Source: Thiorhodovibrio frisius
GTDB lineage: Bacteria > Pseudomonadota > Gammaproteobacteria > Chromatiales > Chromatiaceae
Assembly: GCF_033954835.1 (NCBI RefSeq)
Contig: NZ_CP121471.1
Span: forward strand, 3,342,501-3,406,500
Length of the DNA: 64,000 bases
Reading direction: 5' to 3'
Shown here: piece after piece, positions 6,698 to 16,137 of the stretch
How the letters are laid out: every line of letters begins with the position of its first letter
How positions within the stretch are numbered: the first letter of the stretch is position 1
Made by a program: the position numbers and the translations under genes
Notes under the pieces: generated by a model
Told to the model about the DNA's origin: nothing
Database searches by the model: none
The model's input: the letters and a program-made list of their open reading frames with translations, nothing else

Positions 6698-8815
6698 ATG
6701 CCTATCCATTATCTTTCGGAGTCTGGCGACCTTTACCAGGCTCCTGAGGAGCCCTTTCTGCCCCCACTTGGCATCGAGAGCGAAGTCGTGATTCGGCTTT
6801 GTCTAAGCATGCTGTTCGAGGCAAAGGGTCTTTCTGCATTTCTCCAGTCGATGCAGCATAACTTCCCGGAGAATCGCCTTTTTCACGCGCTTGGTGTTGA
6901 GCGTCCTCCCGAGAACGAATATGAGAATGCATTGGAGCGACAGCTCATGGCGCGCCGTGCTGAGGTCGGGCGTTTTGATGGCGACTTTGGTCGCCAAATC
7001 AATACCGGTATCTCCCATCTGGCGGATCGGATCGGCCTCTCTGAGATTGACTGCCAGATATTGGGTTTCGCCGCGCTTCTTGAGCTGCATCGGTGTCTCG
7101 CGAAGTTGTCCTCTCTTGCTTTCGGTGAACTCGATGCCCTCTGGGTGGCGAAGGTGACAGCTTCGACACTGGGAATGGAACCCAGCGCGGTGCAAGCCGC
7201 GCTCTCCACCAGAGGCATCCTCTGCCGATCTGGACTACTGTGTGTTGAACGCAAGCAAAGCAGCCGGCTGCATACGATGTTTAGTCTCATGCCCAGCCTG
7301 GCCGGGGCATTGATGGCCGGTGCCGAGGAGATCGACGCGCTCCTCGATCGAAGTACGCCAAAGGCGCCGGCCGCGGGATTGACGCTCGCCGATTATCCGC
7401 ACTTGCGCGCGGAAGTCAGTCTGGCGCGTCGTCTGCTGGCGGCTACCAGACACCCGGGAACCAACCTGCTGTTCCATGGGCCGCCAGGGACGGGCAAGAC
7501 ACAGTTGGCGCGTGCATTGGCGGATGTGCTGGAGCGACCCTTGTATCAGGTTCCCAACGAGGACGATGACGACGGCCCAGTTACGGGTAGCAATCGCTTG
7601 CGTTCCTTTCGGCTCGCGCAGAATGTACTGGCCCGGCAACCTCGGGCGCTGATTTTGTTCGATGAAGTTGAAGACGTGTTTCCTGATCGGCTCGGCGTTT
7701 CACTTGGTAACAGCGAGCTTACCAAGGGCTGGATGAACGATACCCTGGAGTCGAATCCTGTTCCGACCATCTGGGTATGCAATGGTCTTTCCGGATTCGA
7801 TGAGGCTTATCTGCGACGTTTCAGCCAGGTGGTTGAGGTGGGTCTGCCGCCGCAGCCGGTTCGTGAGCGGATGATTCGGGCACATACGCGGAGTTTGCCG
7901 GTATCGAGGGCTTGGTGCCAACGTGCTTCGCGTCACCCTCATCTTTCGCCGGCGCTCTTGCGACAAGCGGTCGATACCCTGTCAAGAGCTGGCTATCGCC
8001 AGGGGGGACGCGTCGAGTCAACCCTGGAGACGCTCTTGAATGCCTCCCTGGGTGCCATGGGTGAGGAGATTTTACCCAAACCCGGGAGCGCGGATCAGCT
8101 GCGCTTTCACTTGGCCTACCTAAACGCGGATCATGATCTGAAAACCCTGGTGCAGGGAGTCAAGTGTGATCCGCGCGCCCGGCTTTGCCTTTATGGCCCG
8201 CCGGGAACTGGCAAGTCCGCCTTTGGCGCGCATTTGGCGCATCATCTTCGCCGCCCGCTTCTTGTCCGTCGGGCATCGGACCTGCTCAACCCTTATGTCG
8301 GCGGAACTGAGCAGCAACTGGCCACGATGTTTCGCGAGGCTGAAACCGCGCGTGCGGTTCTTGTTCTCGATGAAGCGGACAGTTTTCTGCGCGATCGGCG
8401 CGAGGCAAGGGCCAGTTGGGAGCTGACGCAAACCAATGAATTTCTCACCCAACTCGAAGCCTTTGATGGACTCTTTGTCGCTTCAACCAACCTGTTTGAT
8501 GCGCTCGACGGTGCCGCCTTGCGCCGGTTCGATCTGAAGATTCGTTTTGACTACCTCCGTCCCGAGCAAAGTTGGCGCCTGTTTCGCGAGACCCTTCGCC
8601 AGGCAGGAGGCCAGTTGAGCAAGCCTGAGCCATGGCGGACACGTCTTGCGGCTATGGATCGGCTCACCCCTGGAGATTTCGCCGTTCAACTGCGCCGCAA
8701 CCGATTGACCGCTGAGCCGATGACGCCCGTGCGGTTGCTTCACCACTTGGCCGCGGAGATGGCGCTGAAGACCGACACACCAGCGCGGGCGGTTGGATTC
8801 ATGGCGAATCTATGA
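6698..8815 (+). CDS. Double AAA+ ATPase (Cdc48-like layout), copy 1
   Basis: A 705-residue protein: a helical N-terminal part (about 1-230), then two AAA+ modules. Module 1 has Walker A GPPGTGKT near residue 261 and Walker B 'LFDEVEDVF' near 321; it carries the acidic insert 'NEDDDDG'. Module 2 has GPPGTGKS near 500, Walker B 'LVLDEADSFL' near 557, sensor 'ASTNLFDAL' and Arg-finger region 'LRRFD'. Both modules look active. Two-ring AAA+ proteins usually unfold or extract proteins. AGGAG precedes ATG 6698. It is paralogous to the gene at 9548 and follows the ubiquitin-like operon, so a Cdc48-type role is tempting but unproven. Confidence 0.85.
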   Translation: MPIHYLSESGDLYQAPEEPFLPPLGIESEVVIRLCLSMLFEAKGLSAFLQSMQHNFPENRLFHALGVERPPENEYENALERQLMARRAEVGRFDGDFGRQINTGISHLADRIGLSEIDCQILGFAALLELHRCLAKLSSLAFGELDALWVAKVTASTLGMEPSAVQAALSTRGILCRSGLLCVERKQSSRLHTMFSLMPSLAGALMAGAEEIDALLDRSTPKAPAAGLTLADYPHLRAEVSLARRLLAATRHPGTNLLFHGPPGTGKTQLARALADVLERPLYQVPNEDDDDGPVTGSNRLRSFRLAQNVLARQPRALILFDEVEDVFPDRLGVSLGNSELTKGWMNDTLESNPVPTIWVCNGLSGFDEAYLRRFSQVVEVGLPPQPVRERMIRAHTRSLPVSRAWCQRASRHPHLSPALLRQAVDTLSRAGYRQGGRVESTLETLLNASLGAMGEEILPKPGSADQLRFHLAYLNADHDLKTLVQGVKCDPRARLCLYGPPGTGKSAFGAHLAHHLRRPLLVRRASDLLNPYVGGTEQQLATMFREAETARAVLVLDEADSFLRDRREARASWELTQTNEFLTQLEAFDGLFVASTNLFDALDGAALRRFDLKIRFDYLRPEQSWRLFRETLRQAGGQLSKPEPWRTRLAAMDRLTPGDFAVQLRRNRLTAEPMTPVRLLHHLAAEMALKTDTPARAVGFMANL

Positions 8816-8826
8816 CCTGGACGGCG

Positions 8827-8850
8827 AGCCCGCTGCGCTAGCAGCGGGCT
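8827..8850 (+). repeat. Perfect hairpin after the first AAA+ gene
   Basis: AGCCCGCTGC and GCAGCGGGCT pair perfectly around GCTA. There is no T-run, so it may be a transcript-stabilising or attenuating hairpin rather than a full terminator. Confidence 0.6.
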
Positions 8851-9019
8851 AATCCAGAGGGTATTTGCATCCGACCCGCGCTGGAGCTAGATGCCATCAG
8901 CCGATACGACAGGTTTTGTCGCGCACATCCATCAAACTGTCTTGATGTGCCCACTGTGCATTTTGTTTACCCGTCCGCTCCTTCTTCTTTGCTTGTTGAC
9001 ATAACCACTGGAGAAATCC

Positions 9020-9445
9020 ATGCCATCAAAACGCGATTCCCTCAGTTCTCGCGAACTGCTTGCCCGTATCGGGTTGGACCAGGAGCTTGGTAGCAATGAC
9101 CTGCTGGATGACGAGCTCCTGCCGGACCTGACCGGTAACCCTGGCGCGGCCTTGAAAGAACGCGCGCGCCTTTTCGCCCATGCCCATCGCTTCGCGCCCG
9201 GCGATCTGGTGACCTGGAAACCTGGCCTAAAGAACCGCCGTGTGCCGCGCAGCAGTCAGCCTGCCGTGGTGCTTGAAGTCCTGAGTGAGCCGGCGTTCGA
9301 CAGCGAGAAGAACTCGGGCAGTCCTTACTTCCGCGAGCCGCTCGACTTGGTGCTTGGGCTGTTTGTGGAGGACGGTCCCCACCGGGGCGACTTTCTCAAC
9401 TGGCATTTTGACAGTCGGCGGTTTCAGCCCTGGCCAGCGAAGTGA
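9020..9445 (+). CDS. Small protein between the two AAA+ genes
   Basis: A 141-residue protein of no named family. The N-terminal half is helical and acidic. The C-terminal half ('FAPGDLVTWKPGLKNR ... AVVLEVL ... LVLGLFVEDG...FLNWHFDSRRFQPW') reads like a small SH3-type beta-barrel. GGAG lies 9 nt before ATG 9020. Its fixed place between two paralogous ATPases suggests an adaptor or substrate-recognition partner (inference). Confidence 0.75.
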   Translation: MPSKRDSLSSRELLARIGLDQELGSNDLLDDELLPDLTGNPGAALKERARLFAHAHRFAPGDLVTWKPGLKNRRVPRSSQPAVVLEVLSEPAFDSEKNSGSPYFREPLDLVLGLFVEDGPHRGDFLNWHFDSRRFQPWPAK

Positions 9446-9547
9446 ACCCTTAAGAAGTTAGACATTGAGAAATAAGACATACCAAGTTTGAGAGTGCGTT
9501 TATAAGTCCCTCCCCTTTCCCACATTTGCTGCAAGGATGAAAAAACC

Positions 9548-11857
9548 ATGAACCCAAGTGATGCCCTAATCCGAACCGATCTTGACCAGATTCCAGCCAT
9601 TTCGCGTCGGCTGGCCCGTTTGAGTCTGCAATTCTTTCTAAATGACACCTCTTTGGTGAAACGCCTCAATGACTGGGACTTTCTCAGCACCCTCTGGCAA
9701 CTGAGCCAGTGCCTGCTTGAGCCCGCTGCGCGAGCCTTCTTCGACCCAGCCCTGGCGCCGGAACGGCTGCCTGAAGTGAGCACGAAGGTGCGCGATGGCC
9801 TGCGCGCTTTAACGGCGGAACTGCGCAAGGCTGACGCGGAGCCGGATCAGGACGTGGTCGAAGAGGAGATGCGGTTGAAGCACAGCCGACTCAGTCACCA
9901 ACAAGGCCGGCGCATTGAGCTTCCTCCACCTCCGTCTAAGCACCGCAAGCTGCGATTGTTTTTCACTGGCTTGTCCCCCGCGGTGCTTGAACCCTTGGTG
10001 GAAGCCGACGGGGAGACCTGTGTCGTGCCGCTTGCCGAAATGCTCGGCCGGGCGCTGGAACTAGAACCGGCAGCCGCGCGACTGCTCGAGTACCTGGTGC
10101 TGCGCGAGCAACACAATGAACTGCGTATTTTGTTGAAGGAGTCGCGCCGTGGACATTTGCATGCGCGACACGATCTGCACGTCGCCATGACCATCCTGCT
10201 CGGCATCGCCCCGCCGGTACTGCGTCGGCTGATGGCCAAGAGCGGTCCGCTGCGCAAGCTGGGTCTGATGGATATGCATTTCGGTCGCCATTTGGATCTG
10301 GAAGACTACCTGGATGCGACTGACTTATTGCGTGAGCTGATCGATGCGGAGCCAGAGGATGAGCAGGCGCTGTTGGCGCTGCTGATCGAGCCAGCCCCGG
10401 CAGCTGACTGGTCGCTCGATGCGTTCCCGCATTTGCATGAGGAGGCATTGCGGGCGCAAGGCGCGCTCAATCGCGCGGCGCGCGATGGTGTTGCCGGGGT
10501 GAATGCGCTGTTTTACGGCCCGCCGGGCACGGGCAAGACGGAACTGGCGCGCGCCATCGCCGCTTCCTGCGATCTGAAGGCGTTTCAGGTACGCACTAGC
10601 GACGAGGATGATGACGGACTGGACCGCGAGGGGCGGCTGTCGGCTTACCTGTTGGCGCAGCGGCTGCTGGCAAGACGGCGCGACGCGGTGATCATTTTCG
10701 ATGAGGTCGAGGATGTCTTCGAGCAGCAGCATGATCTCTTCGCGCTGCTCAGTGGTCGCTCGCCGGCCGGGGAGCAGAAGGGCTGGATGAACCGCATGCT
10801 GGAGGAAAACCCGGTCCCGACGATCTGGATCAGCAACGAGGTGCGCGGACTCGACCCGGCGTTTCAGCGCCGATTTCTGCTGCCGGTGTGCTTTATCACG
10901 CCGCCGCGCTCGGTCCGCCGCCAGATGGCCGAGCGACATCTGGGCGACCTGGCCCTAAGCCCGGCGCTGCTTGATGAGCTGGCCGCCGATGAAGCCCTAA
11001 CCCCGGCGGGGCTTGGCGCGGCACGGCGTTTGGTCGATCTGCAGCCGGATGCTCCGGTGGAGATCACGGTGCGCGCGGGGGTCGCCTCGCTGCGCAAGCT
11101 GCTGCATGGCACCCCAGCGCCCCGCCGACGCGAGAATGCCACCGCCTTTGATGTTGCCTACCTGAACCTGGCCGGCGGCATCGCGCCCAATGCGTTGTTT
11201 CGCGCGCTGGAACGCGAGGGTAGCGGTCGGCTGTGCTTCTATGGCCCCCCCGGAACGGGCAAGACGGCCTTTGCCGAGGTGCTCGCCGATGCGTTGGATC
11301 GGGAACTGGTTGCACGCCAAGCCTCCGATTTGATTTCCCCCTATGTGGGCGAGACCGAGCAGAACCTGGCGCGGCTGTTCGCCAGCGTCGACCCCAAGCG
11401 CTCGGTGCTGCTGATTGACGAGGTGGACAGCTTCTTGGCTGATCGGCGCCAGGCGCAGCGGCAGTGGGAGCGCACCCAGGTCAATGAGTTGCTGCAACAG
11501 ATGGAGCGCTATCCCGGCATTCTGATCGCGGCGACGAATTTGATGAGCGGATTGGATGGGGCCGCGCTGCGGCGGTTTGATTTCAAGCTGGAGTTCCGAG
11601 CGCTCAAGCCCGAGCAGCGCCTGAGTCTATTTGCCCGCGAAGCGCTTGGTGATACCGAGGCACCAGTACCGGAAAACGTGGAGCGATATCTGGAAGGACT
11701 GGATCACCTGACCGCGGGGGACTTCGCCAACGTGGCACGTCAAAGAAAGCTGCTTGGCGAAAGGCTTGAACCGGAGACTTACCTCAGGCGGTTGGTGACC
11801 GAGTGTCGGTTGAAAAGCATCGGGAAAGGGGGCGGAGCAGTAGACCCTTATGCCTAA
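9548..11857 (+). CDS. Double AAA+ ATPase (Cdc48-like layout), copy 2
   Basis: A 769-residue paralogue of the gene at 6698. Its helical N-terminal region is longer (about 300 residues). Module 1: Walker A GPPGTGKT near residue 325, acidic 'SDEDDDG' and Walker B 'IFDEVEDVF' near 383. Module 2: GPPGTGKT near 566, Walker B 'LLIDEVDSFL' near 622, 'AATNLMSGLDGAALRRFDF'. The shared acidic insert after the first Walker A and the shared 'KGWMN..LE.NPVPTIW' block show common descent. It may form mixed or separate rings with copy 1. AAGGA precedes ATG 9548. Confidence 0.85.
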   Translation: MNPSDALIRTDLDQIPAISRRLARLSLQFFLNDTSLVKRLNDWDFLSTLWQLSQCLLEPAARAFFDPALAPERLPEVSTKVRDGLRALTAELRKADAEPDQDVVEEEMRLKHSRLSHQQGRRIELPPPPSKHRKLRLFFTGLSPAVLEPLVEADGETCVVPLAEMLGRALELEPAAARLLEYLVLREQHNELRILLKESRRGHLHARHDLHVAMTILLGIAPPVLRRLMAKSGPLRKLGLMDMHFGRHLDLEDYLDATDLLRELIDAEPEDEQALLALLIEPAPAADWSLDAFPHLHEEALRAQGALNRAARDGVAGVNALFYGPPGTGKTELARAIAASCDLKAFQVRTSDEDDDGLDREGRLSAYLLAQRLLARRRDAVIIFDEVEDVFEQQHDLFALLSGRSPAGEQKGWMNRMLEENPVPTIWISNEVRGLDPAFQRRFLLPVCFITPPRSVRRQMAERHLGDLALSPALLDELAADEALTPAGLGAARRLVDLQPDAPVEITVRAGVASLRKLLHGTPAPRRRENATAFDVAYLNLAGGIAPNALFRALEREGSGRLCFYGPPGTGKTAFAEVLADALDRELVARQASDLISPYVGETEQNLARLFASVDPKRSVLLIDEVDSFLADRRQAQRQWERTQVNELLQQMERYPGILIAATNLMSGLDGAALRRFDFKLEFRALKPEQRLSLFAREALGDTEAPVPENVERYLEGLDHLTAGDFANVARQRKLLGERLEPETYLRRLVTECRLKSIGKGGGAVDPYA

Positions 11858-12013
11858 GCCGCCTTGTAAATTACGTGATTTATTAAACCCATAACCCTTC
11901 AATGGAACACTGCAAATCCATCTACGATCTTGTCCAACGCATAGGCCGCGAAGTCTTTATCCCAACGAACGATCTTGGCGGCAACTAACATCCACCAAGC
12001 CGCCTTGCTCGAC

Positions 12014-13210
12014 TCATCCCTTCACGCACACCACCTGCTTGAGGGTATGCACCACCTCGACCAGGTCGCTCTGGTTGGCCATCACCTGGTCGATGTCCTT
12101 GTAGGCGCCAGGGATTTCATCGAGCACCCCTTTGTCCTTGCGGCAGACCACGCCCTGGGTCTGGGCTTCCAGGTCGGCTGGCTTGAACTGCTTCTCGGCG
12201 GCGGTCCGGCTCATGCGCCGCCCCGCGCCATGGGCGCAGGAGCAGAAGCTTTCCGGGTTGCCCTTGCCGCGCACGATGTAGCTCTTCGCGCCCATGCTGC
12301 CGGGGATGATGCCAAGATCGCCCTCGCGCGCACGGATGGCCCCCTTGCGGGTGACCCAGACATTGGCGCCGAACTGGTTTTCCCGATCCACGTAGTTGTG
12401 GTGACAGTTAACCACTTCCTCGGTCACGGTGAATTCGGGCAGATGCCGCGCCAGCGCGGCCAGCACCAGGCGCATCATCTGGTCGCGGTTCTCGCGCGCA
12501 TAAGCCTGCGCCCAGGAGACCGCCGCGACATAGTCATCGAAATGCTCGGTGCCCTCGGGCAGATAGGCCAGGTCCCGATCCGGCAGCTGAATCATCCAGC
12601 GCTCCATGTCGCGCCGGGCCAGCTCGATGAAGTAGTGGCCGATGGCGTTGCCAATCCCCCGACTACCAGAATGCAGCATCACCCAGACGCGGTTGGACTC
12701 ATCCAGACAGACCTCGATGAAGTGATTGCCCCCGCCCAGGGTGCCGATCTGGTTGACCCAGTTGGAGAAGCGCCCGAAGGCCTTGAGCAGTTGCGGGTGC
12801 TTGTCGGTCATGACTTGGAGCTGCGCGGCGAATGGCTCAGCCGCATCGGTCAGCGCGCGGTCATCCTTGTGCTGCGCGCGCCCGACCGGGACATCGCGAC
12901 TGATCTGGTCGAAGAGCTTCTTCAGGCCCTTCTCATCGAGTTGATCCGCCGTCAGCGAGGTGCGCGCGGCGGCCATGCCGCAGCCGATGTCGACACCCAC
13001 GGCGGCCGGGATAATGGCCTTGTCCGTGGCGATCACGCTGCCGATGGTGGCGCCTATCCCTAAATGCACGTCGGGCATGGCGGCGACATGCTTGTGGATG
13101 AATGGCAAGGTCGAGAGATTGACGAGCTGCGCTTGCGAGCGCGCATCGATATCGTCGGCCCAGACCTTGACGGGCTTGGAGCCTTCAGTGAATACCTTCT
13201 GAATGGGCAT
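12014..13210 (-). CDS. rtcB: RNA-splicing ligase RtcB
   Basis: A 398-residue protein, close to the usual length of about 400. It joins 2',3'-cyclic phosphate (or 3'-phosphate) and 5'-OH RNA ends using GTP and Mn2+. Visible landmarks: 'VGVDIGCGM' (metal Asp/Cys), 'GGGNHFIE', 'LHSGSRGIG', 'NCHHNYV' and the guanylated-His motif 'CAHGAGRRMSR'. ATG 13210 is chosen because GAGGA precedes it; the open frame extends 70 codons further upstream without homology. It is convergent with the second AAA+ gene, and no rtcA or rtcR is seen in the window. Confidence 0.95.
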   Translation of the reverse strand: MPIQKVFTEGSKPVKVWADDIDARSQAQLVNLSTLPFIHKHVAAMPDVHLGIGATIGSVIATDKAIIPAAVGVDIGCGMAAARTSLTADQLDEKGLKKLFDQISRDVPVGRAQHKDDRALTDAAEPFAAQLQVMTDKHPQLLKAFGRFSNWVNQIGTLGGGNHFIEVCLDESNRVWVMLHSGSRGIGNAIGHYFIELARRDMERWMIQLPDRDLAYLPEGTEHFDDYVAAVSWAQAYARENRDQMMRLVLAALARHLPEFTVTEEVVNCHHNYVDRENQFGANVWVTRKGAIRAREGDLGIIPGSMGAKSYIVRGKGNPESFCSCAHGAGRRMSRTAAEKQFKPADLEAQTQGVVCRKDKGVLDEIPGAYKDIDQVMANQSDLVEVVHTLKQVVCVKG

Positions 13211-13759
13211 GTTGTCCTCCTCGCCGCCCGTGAGCGGCCTGGTTGATCCGGCGCATCTTGGAACAAGATGGACGCCGAGATGATCGAACCGCCATTGACC
13301 ATGAATGGGCCAAGGCGGCCAAACCACGGCGGGGATGGCGTTGCGAACAGGAGGTTTCGGAAGGGAAGCCTGGACACTCCGGTGTTGCTCAACCCCGCCA
13401 GATCGACTGACGGGGGTCACCGGTCAGGCGATCAGCACGTGCGCGCTGGTGTTTTGCCGCAGGGTCGGCGGTTGAGGTGACAGCGGCGCGGTGATGTGTG
13501 GCGTTGATGCGTCGGGAATGCGCCTGCACAATCACGCGCGCCCAGAACCACCGGGCCGCCTGATTGGGAATCGGCGGCGGTGGATGTGATCGCGACGGTG
13601 AGTATGGTGGGACGCAAGGCGTTATCCTGACAGCGGAGCATGATGGAAACGGTTGCCTGGAGACATCCGCGAACGTGGAAGTCTAGACCCGATGCCTTCG
13701 CCTCGCAACCGGCGAAGCACCGGGAACATTTGACGGAACTCAGGCATTACAGGGGCGCT
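13211..13759. other. Intergenic region upstream of rtcB, no supported gene
   Basis: About 550 bases between the stop of the phosphoesterase gene and rtcB. It must contain the rtcB promoter. I saw no sigma-54 type site, terminator or conserved frame. Confidence 0.4.
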
Positions 13760-15277
13760 TCAGCGGCGCACTAATCGCCCGTCGATCCCAACATCCACCT
13801 GACCTTGCTGGCGAAAGGCATCGGTCACCAGATCCAAAATGAGAAGCCCGGTCTCCGTCGCATCCGGTAAGTCCTTGAGCTCGGCATAGCCGTCGCCACC
13901 AGCGGCGAGGAAATCCGGCATCACCAGCCGATAGTCGGCGTCCCTGTCCAGCGGCTTGCCGCCGATCTGGATGTCTTGGGCAATGCCGTCCGCGATCACC
14001 AGGCGCACGCCGGAGACCTGGAGAAAGCCGCCGGGGTCATCCCGCGGGTCGAGGGCGGCGGAACGGTTCAGCACCTGCTGAAGTCTGGCACCGCTGATGG
14101 TGGCGGTGACCAGTTCGTTCCCGAATGGAAAGGCCTGGTGGAGATCGCGCAGGCGCACCGCGCCGGCTGGCAAGCTGGCGCGGAAGGTGCCGGCGTTGAA
14201 CAAGGCCACATCGGCCCCGGTCTGGGCGCGGGCCAGGTCGCCCACCCAGTCGCCGAAGTTGCTTTCGCCGCGGCGGATGACCGCGCGGCTGGCGTCGAGC
14301 TGTCGCGCGTTGTGGCCAACGACCATCTCGATCTCTTCGGCGAGACGCGCGTTCAGCTCAGCAACCCGCGCGGCGATGGACGCGTCCTCGGGGGCGCTGT
14401 CGTCGACCGGGATGGCTTGGTAGCCTTGGATGTCCATCTGTCCGTCTTGAACCACCAGGTCGAGACGCCCCAGATATTGTCCGCGCGCGCCGGCTTGGAG
14501 GATCGCGACGCCGTGTTCGATCTCCGGCTGTTTGAGCAGCCGATGATTATGCCCGCCAACGATCAGATCGATTCCCGGAACGGTTCGGGCAAGTTGGTGG
14601 TCGGCGGCAAGCCCTAGGTGCGACAGGACCACGACGAGATCCGAGCGCGCGCGCAGCCACGGGACCCAGCCGGCGGCGATCTCTTCGGCGGATCGCATGG
14701 CAATTCCGCTGGTGTTGCGTGGATGGGTGGTGGTGGTCAGTTCCTCGGTGACCAGGCCGAGGATGCCGATACGCGGGCCATTCGGCGGATGCAGGATCAG
14801 GGTCGCCGGCGTTGGAAAGGGAATCGGCGTGACCTCAAGGTTGGCGGCCAGGATGGGAAAGCCGGCGGTGGCGAGAATCTGGCGGAAGACGGCTTGGCCG
14901 TAATCCAGCTCATGATTGCCCATCACGGCGGCATCCACGCCGATCTCGGTCAGAATCTGGATATCCGGGAGGCCAAGAAAAACCGTCGAGGTGACGGTGC
15001 CCTGAAGGAGATCACCACCGAAGAGCAGCACCACCGGCCGGGTTGGATCTTCTTTGCGGATGGAGTCCACCAGCCCGGCGAGTCGGGCGATGCCGCCCAG
15101 GTGCTGACCCTTGGTCGGCGTGCCCCCCTGATCTTCCACCGGGGCTTCCACCGGATCGAGCTGGCCGTGAAAGTCGTTGAAGTGCAGCAGAGTCAGCGGC
15201 AGCGCCTCGCCGGCTAGGGCGAGTGTCGGCGCGAGCAGCATGGCAACCGCCAGGACAATAATAAACGGGCGCGTCAT
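13760..15277 (-). CDS. Periplasmic 5'-nucleotidase/UshA-family phosphoesterase
   Basis: A 505-residue protein with a signal peptide (residues 1-22, ending 'TLALAG'). The metallophosphoesterase domain has 'LLHFNDFHGQLDP', 'LLFGGDLLQGT', 'AVMGNHELDYG' and 'VGGHNHRLL' (dinuclear metal ligands). The C-terminal 5'-nucleotidase domain follows from about residue 330 ('NFGDWVGDLARAQTGADVALFNAG'). It should hydrolyse nucleotides or related phosphoesters in the periplasm; the substrate is not settled by sequence. Its start overlaps the stop of the upstream DUF2499-DUF3593 gene by four bases. Confidence 0.9.
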   Translation of the reverse strand: MTRPFIIVLAVAMLLAPTLALAGEALPLTLLHFNDFHGQLDPVEAPVEDQGGTPTKGQHLGGIARLAGLVDSIRKEDPTRPVVLLFGGDLLQGTVTSTVFLGLPDIQILTEIGVDAAVMGNHELDYGQAVFRQILATAGFPILAANLEVTPIPFPTPATLILHPPNGPRIGILGLVTEELTTTTHPRNTSGIAMRSAEEIAAGWVPWLRARSDLVVVLSHLGLAADHQLARTVPGIDLIVGGHNHRLLKQPEIEHGVAILQAGARGQYLGRLDLVVQDGQMDIQGYQAIPVDDSAPEDASIAARVAELNARLAEEIEMVVGHNARQLDASRAVIRRGESNFGDWVGDLARAQTGADVALFNAGTFRASLPAGAVRLRDLHQAFPFGNELVTATISGARLQQVLNRSAALDPRDDPGGFLQVSGVRLVIADGIAQDIQIGGKPLDRDADYRLVMPDFLAAGGDGYAELKDLPDATETGLLILDLVTDAFRQQGQVDVGIDGRLVRR

Positions 15278-16017
15278 GGGATTGTGGACTGATTCGATGG
15301 CAGGTCAATTACCGGAGCTGATGCGTCAAGCGCGGACGGTCCAGCCTTGATCGCGGACTGAGGTTTTGCCAACCGCAAACGCCGATAAGCGCCCAACGCG
15401 ATGAGAAAATTGCTGACGGACAGCAGGCTTTCGCTCGCGCCATGGAGCGCATCGGCATGAGCGAGGCTCGGCAGGCCAAGTTGAAGCGTCGCCACCCGGG
15501 TGGCGACAATCGCCCCGGCGACGAAAACCAGCAGAAACCAGAATCCCGCGATGCTCCATGGCGAGAACAGACTGGGGCTTTGGCGATGCACCACCAAGAG
15601 CAACACCAGAAAGCCGAGATACGCCAGATTCGCACCGGGGAGCAAGGCGGAGAGGCCATCCGCGACCCACAGCCGGCTCAAGCCCCAGGTCAGTCCCAAG
15701 ACCAATAGCGCGAGTGCGAACCAAGCGGACGGGATGCGCCGGGTGCGCAGCATCAGCAGGGTCGCGCAAAGGAGCGCGAGGCTGCCGAGGAAGGTCATGA
15801 GTCGCGATCCTTCCAACAGCCACTGGACGCGGTCACCGCTGGCATGGAAACTCAGCACCAACAGGCCCGCCACCAGGTGCGGCAGCATGGCATGGGCAAA
15901 GATCCGCAGCCGCGGAAAACCCGCCACGACGGCATACCGACGCAGGAGCAAAATGGCCGCCAGCCATTCGCTGACCGTTAGCAGATGAATGATGGCTGTT
16001 GGCAGTGACAGCAGCAT
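15274..16017 (-). CDS. DUF2499-DUF3593 fused membrane protein
   Basis: A 247-residue protein with about seven hydrophobic segments. The N-terminus ('LSLPTAIIHLLTVSEWLAAI ... HAMLPHLVAGLLVLSFH') matches DUF2499 (Ycf49-like). The second half ('ANLAYLGFLVLLLVVHR ... LHGASESLLSVSNFLIALGA') matches DUF3593. Both families are known mainly from cyanobacteria and plastids, usually as separate proteins; function unknown. ATG 16017 was chosen because it fits the family N-terminus; a GTG at 16047 is possible. Coupled (ATGA overlap) to the phosphoesterase gene. Confidence 0.72.
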   Translation of the reverse strand: MLLSLPTAIIHLLTVSEWLAAILLLRRYAVVAGFPRLRIFAHAMLPHLVAGLLVLSFHASGDRVQWLLEGSRLMTFLGSLALLCATLLMLRTRRIPSAWFALALLVLGLTWGLSRLWVADGLSALLPGANLAYLGFLVLLLVVHRQSPSLFSPWSIAGFWFLLVFVAGAIVATRVATLQLGLPSLAHADALHGASESLLSVSNFLIALGAYRRLRLAKPQSAIKAGPSALDASAPVIDLPSNQSTIP

Positions 16018-16137
16018 GATTGCGCATTCTGGTCGCGGATCAGACACGCCAGTCTAGCACCCGCGTGGCACGCTGGATGGATCCCTCAGCATGCGATTGG
16101 CGGATGGCGCCCTCTTGACCCGAGCACGGCCGAATCC

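Noticed and set aside
8996-9001. TTGACA just before the gene at 9020
   Set aside because: Only 18 nt before the start codon, so it cannot be the -35 box of that gene; no -10 at the right distance.
11902-11988. 28-codon frame after the second AAA+ gene
   Set aside because: Too short and without a ribosome site or family match.
11975-13063. Long + strand open frame (about 360 codons) opposite rtcB
   Set aside because: Exact antisense shadow of rtcB; no domain, His/Ala-rich translation typical of GC-rich antisense frames.
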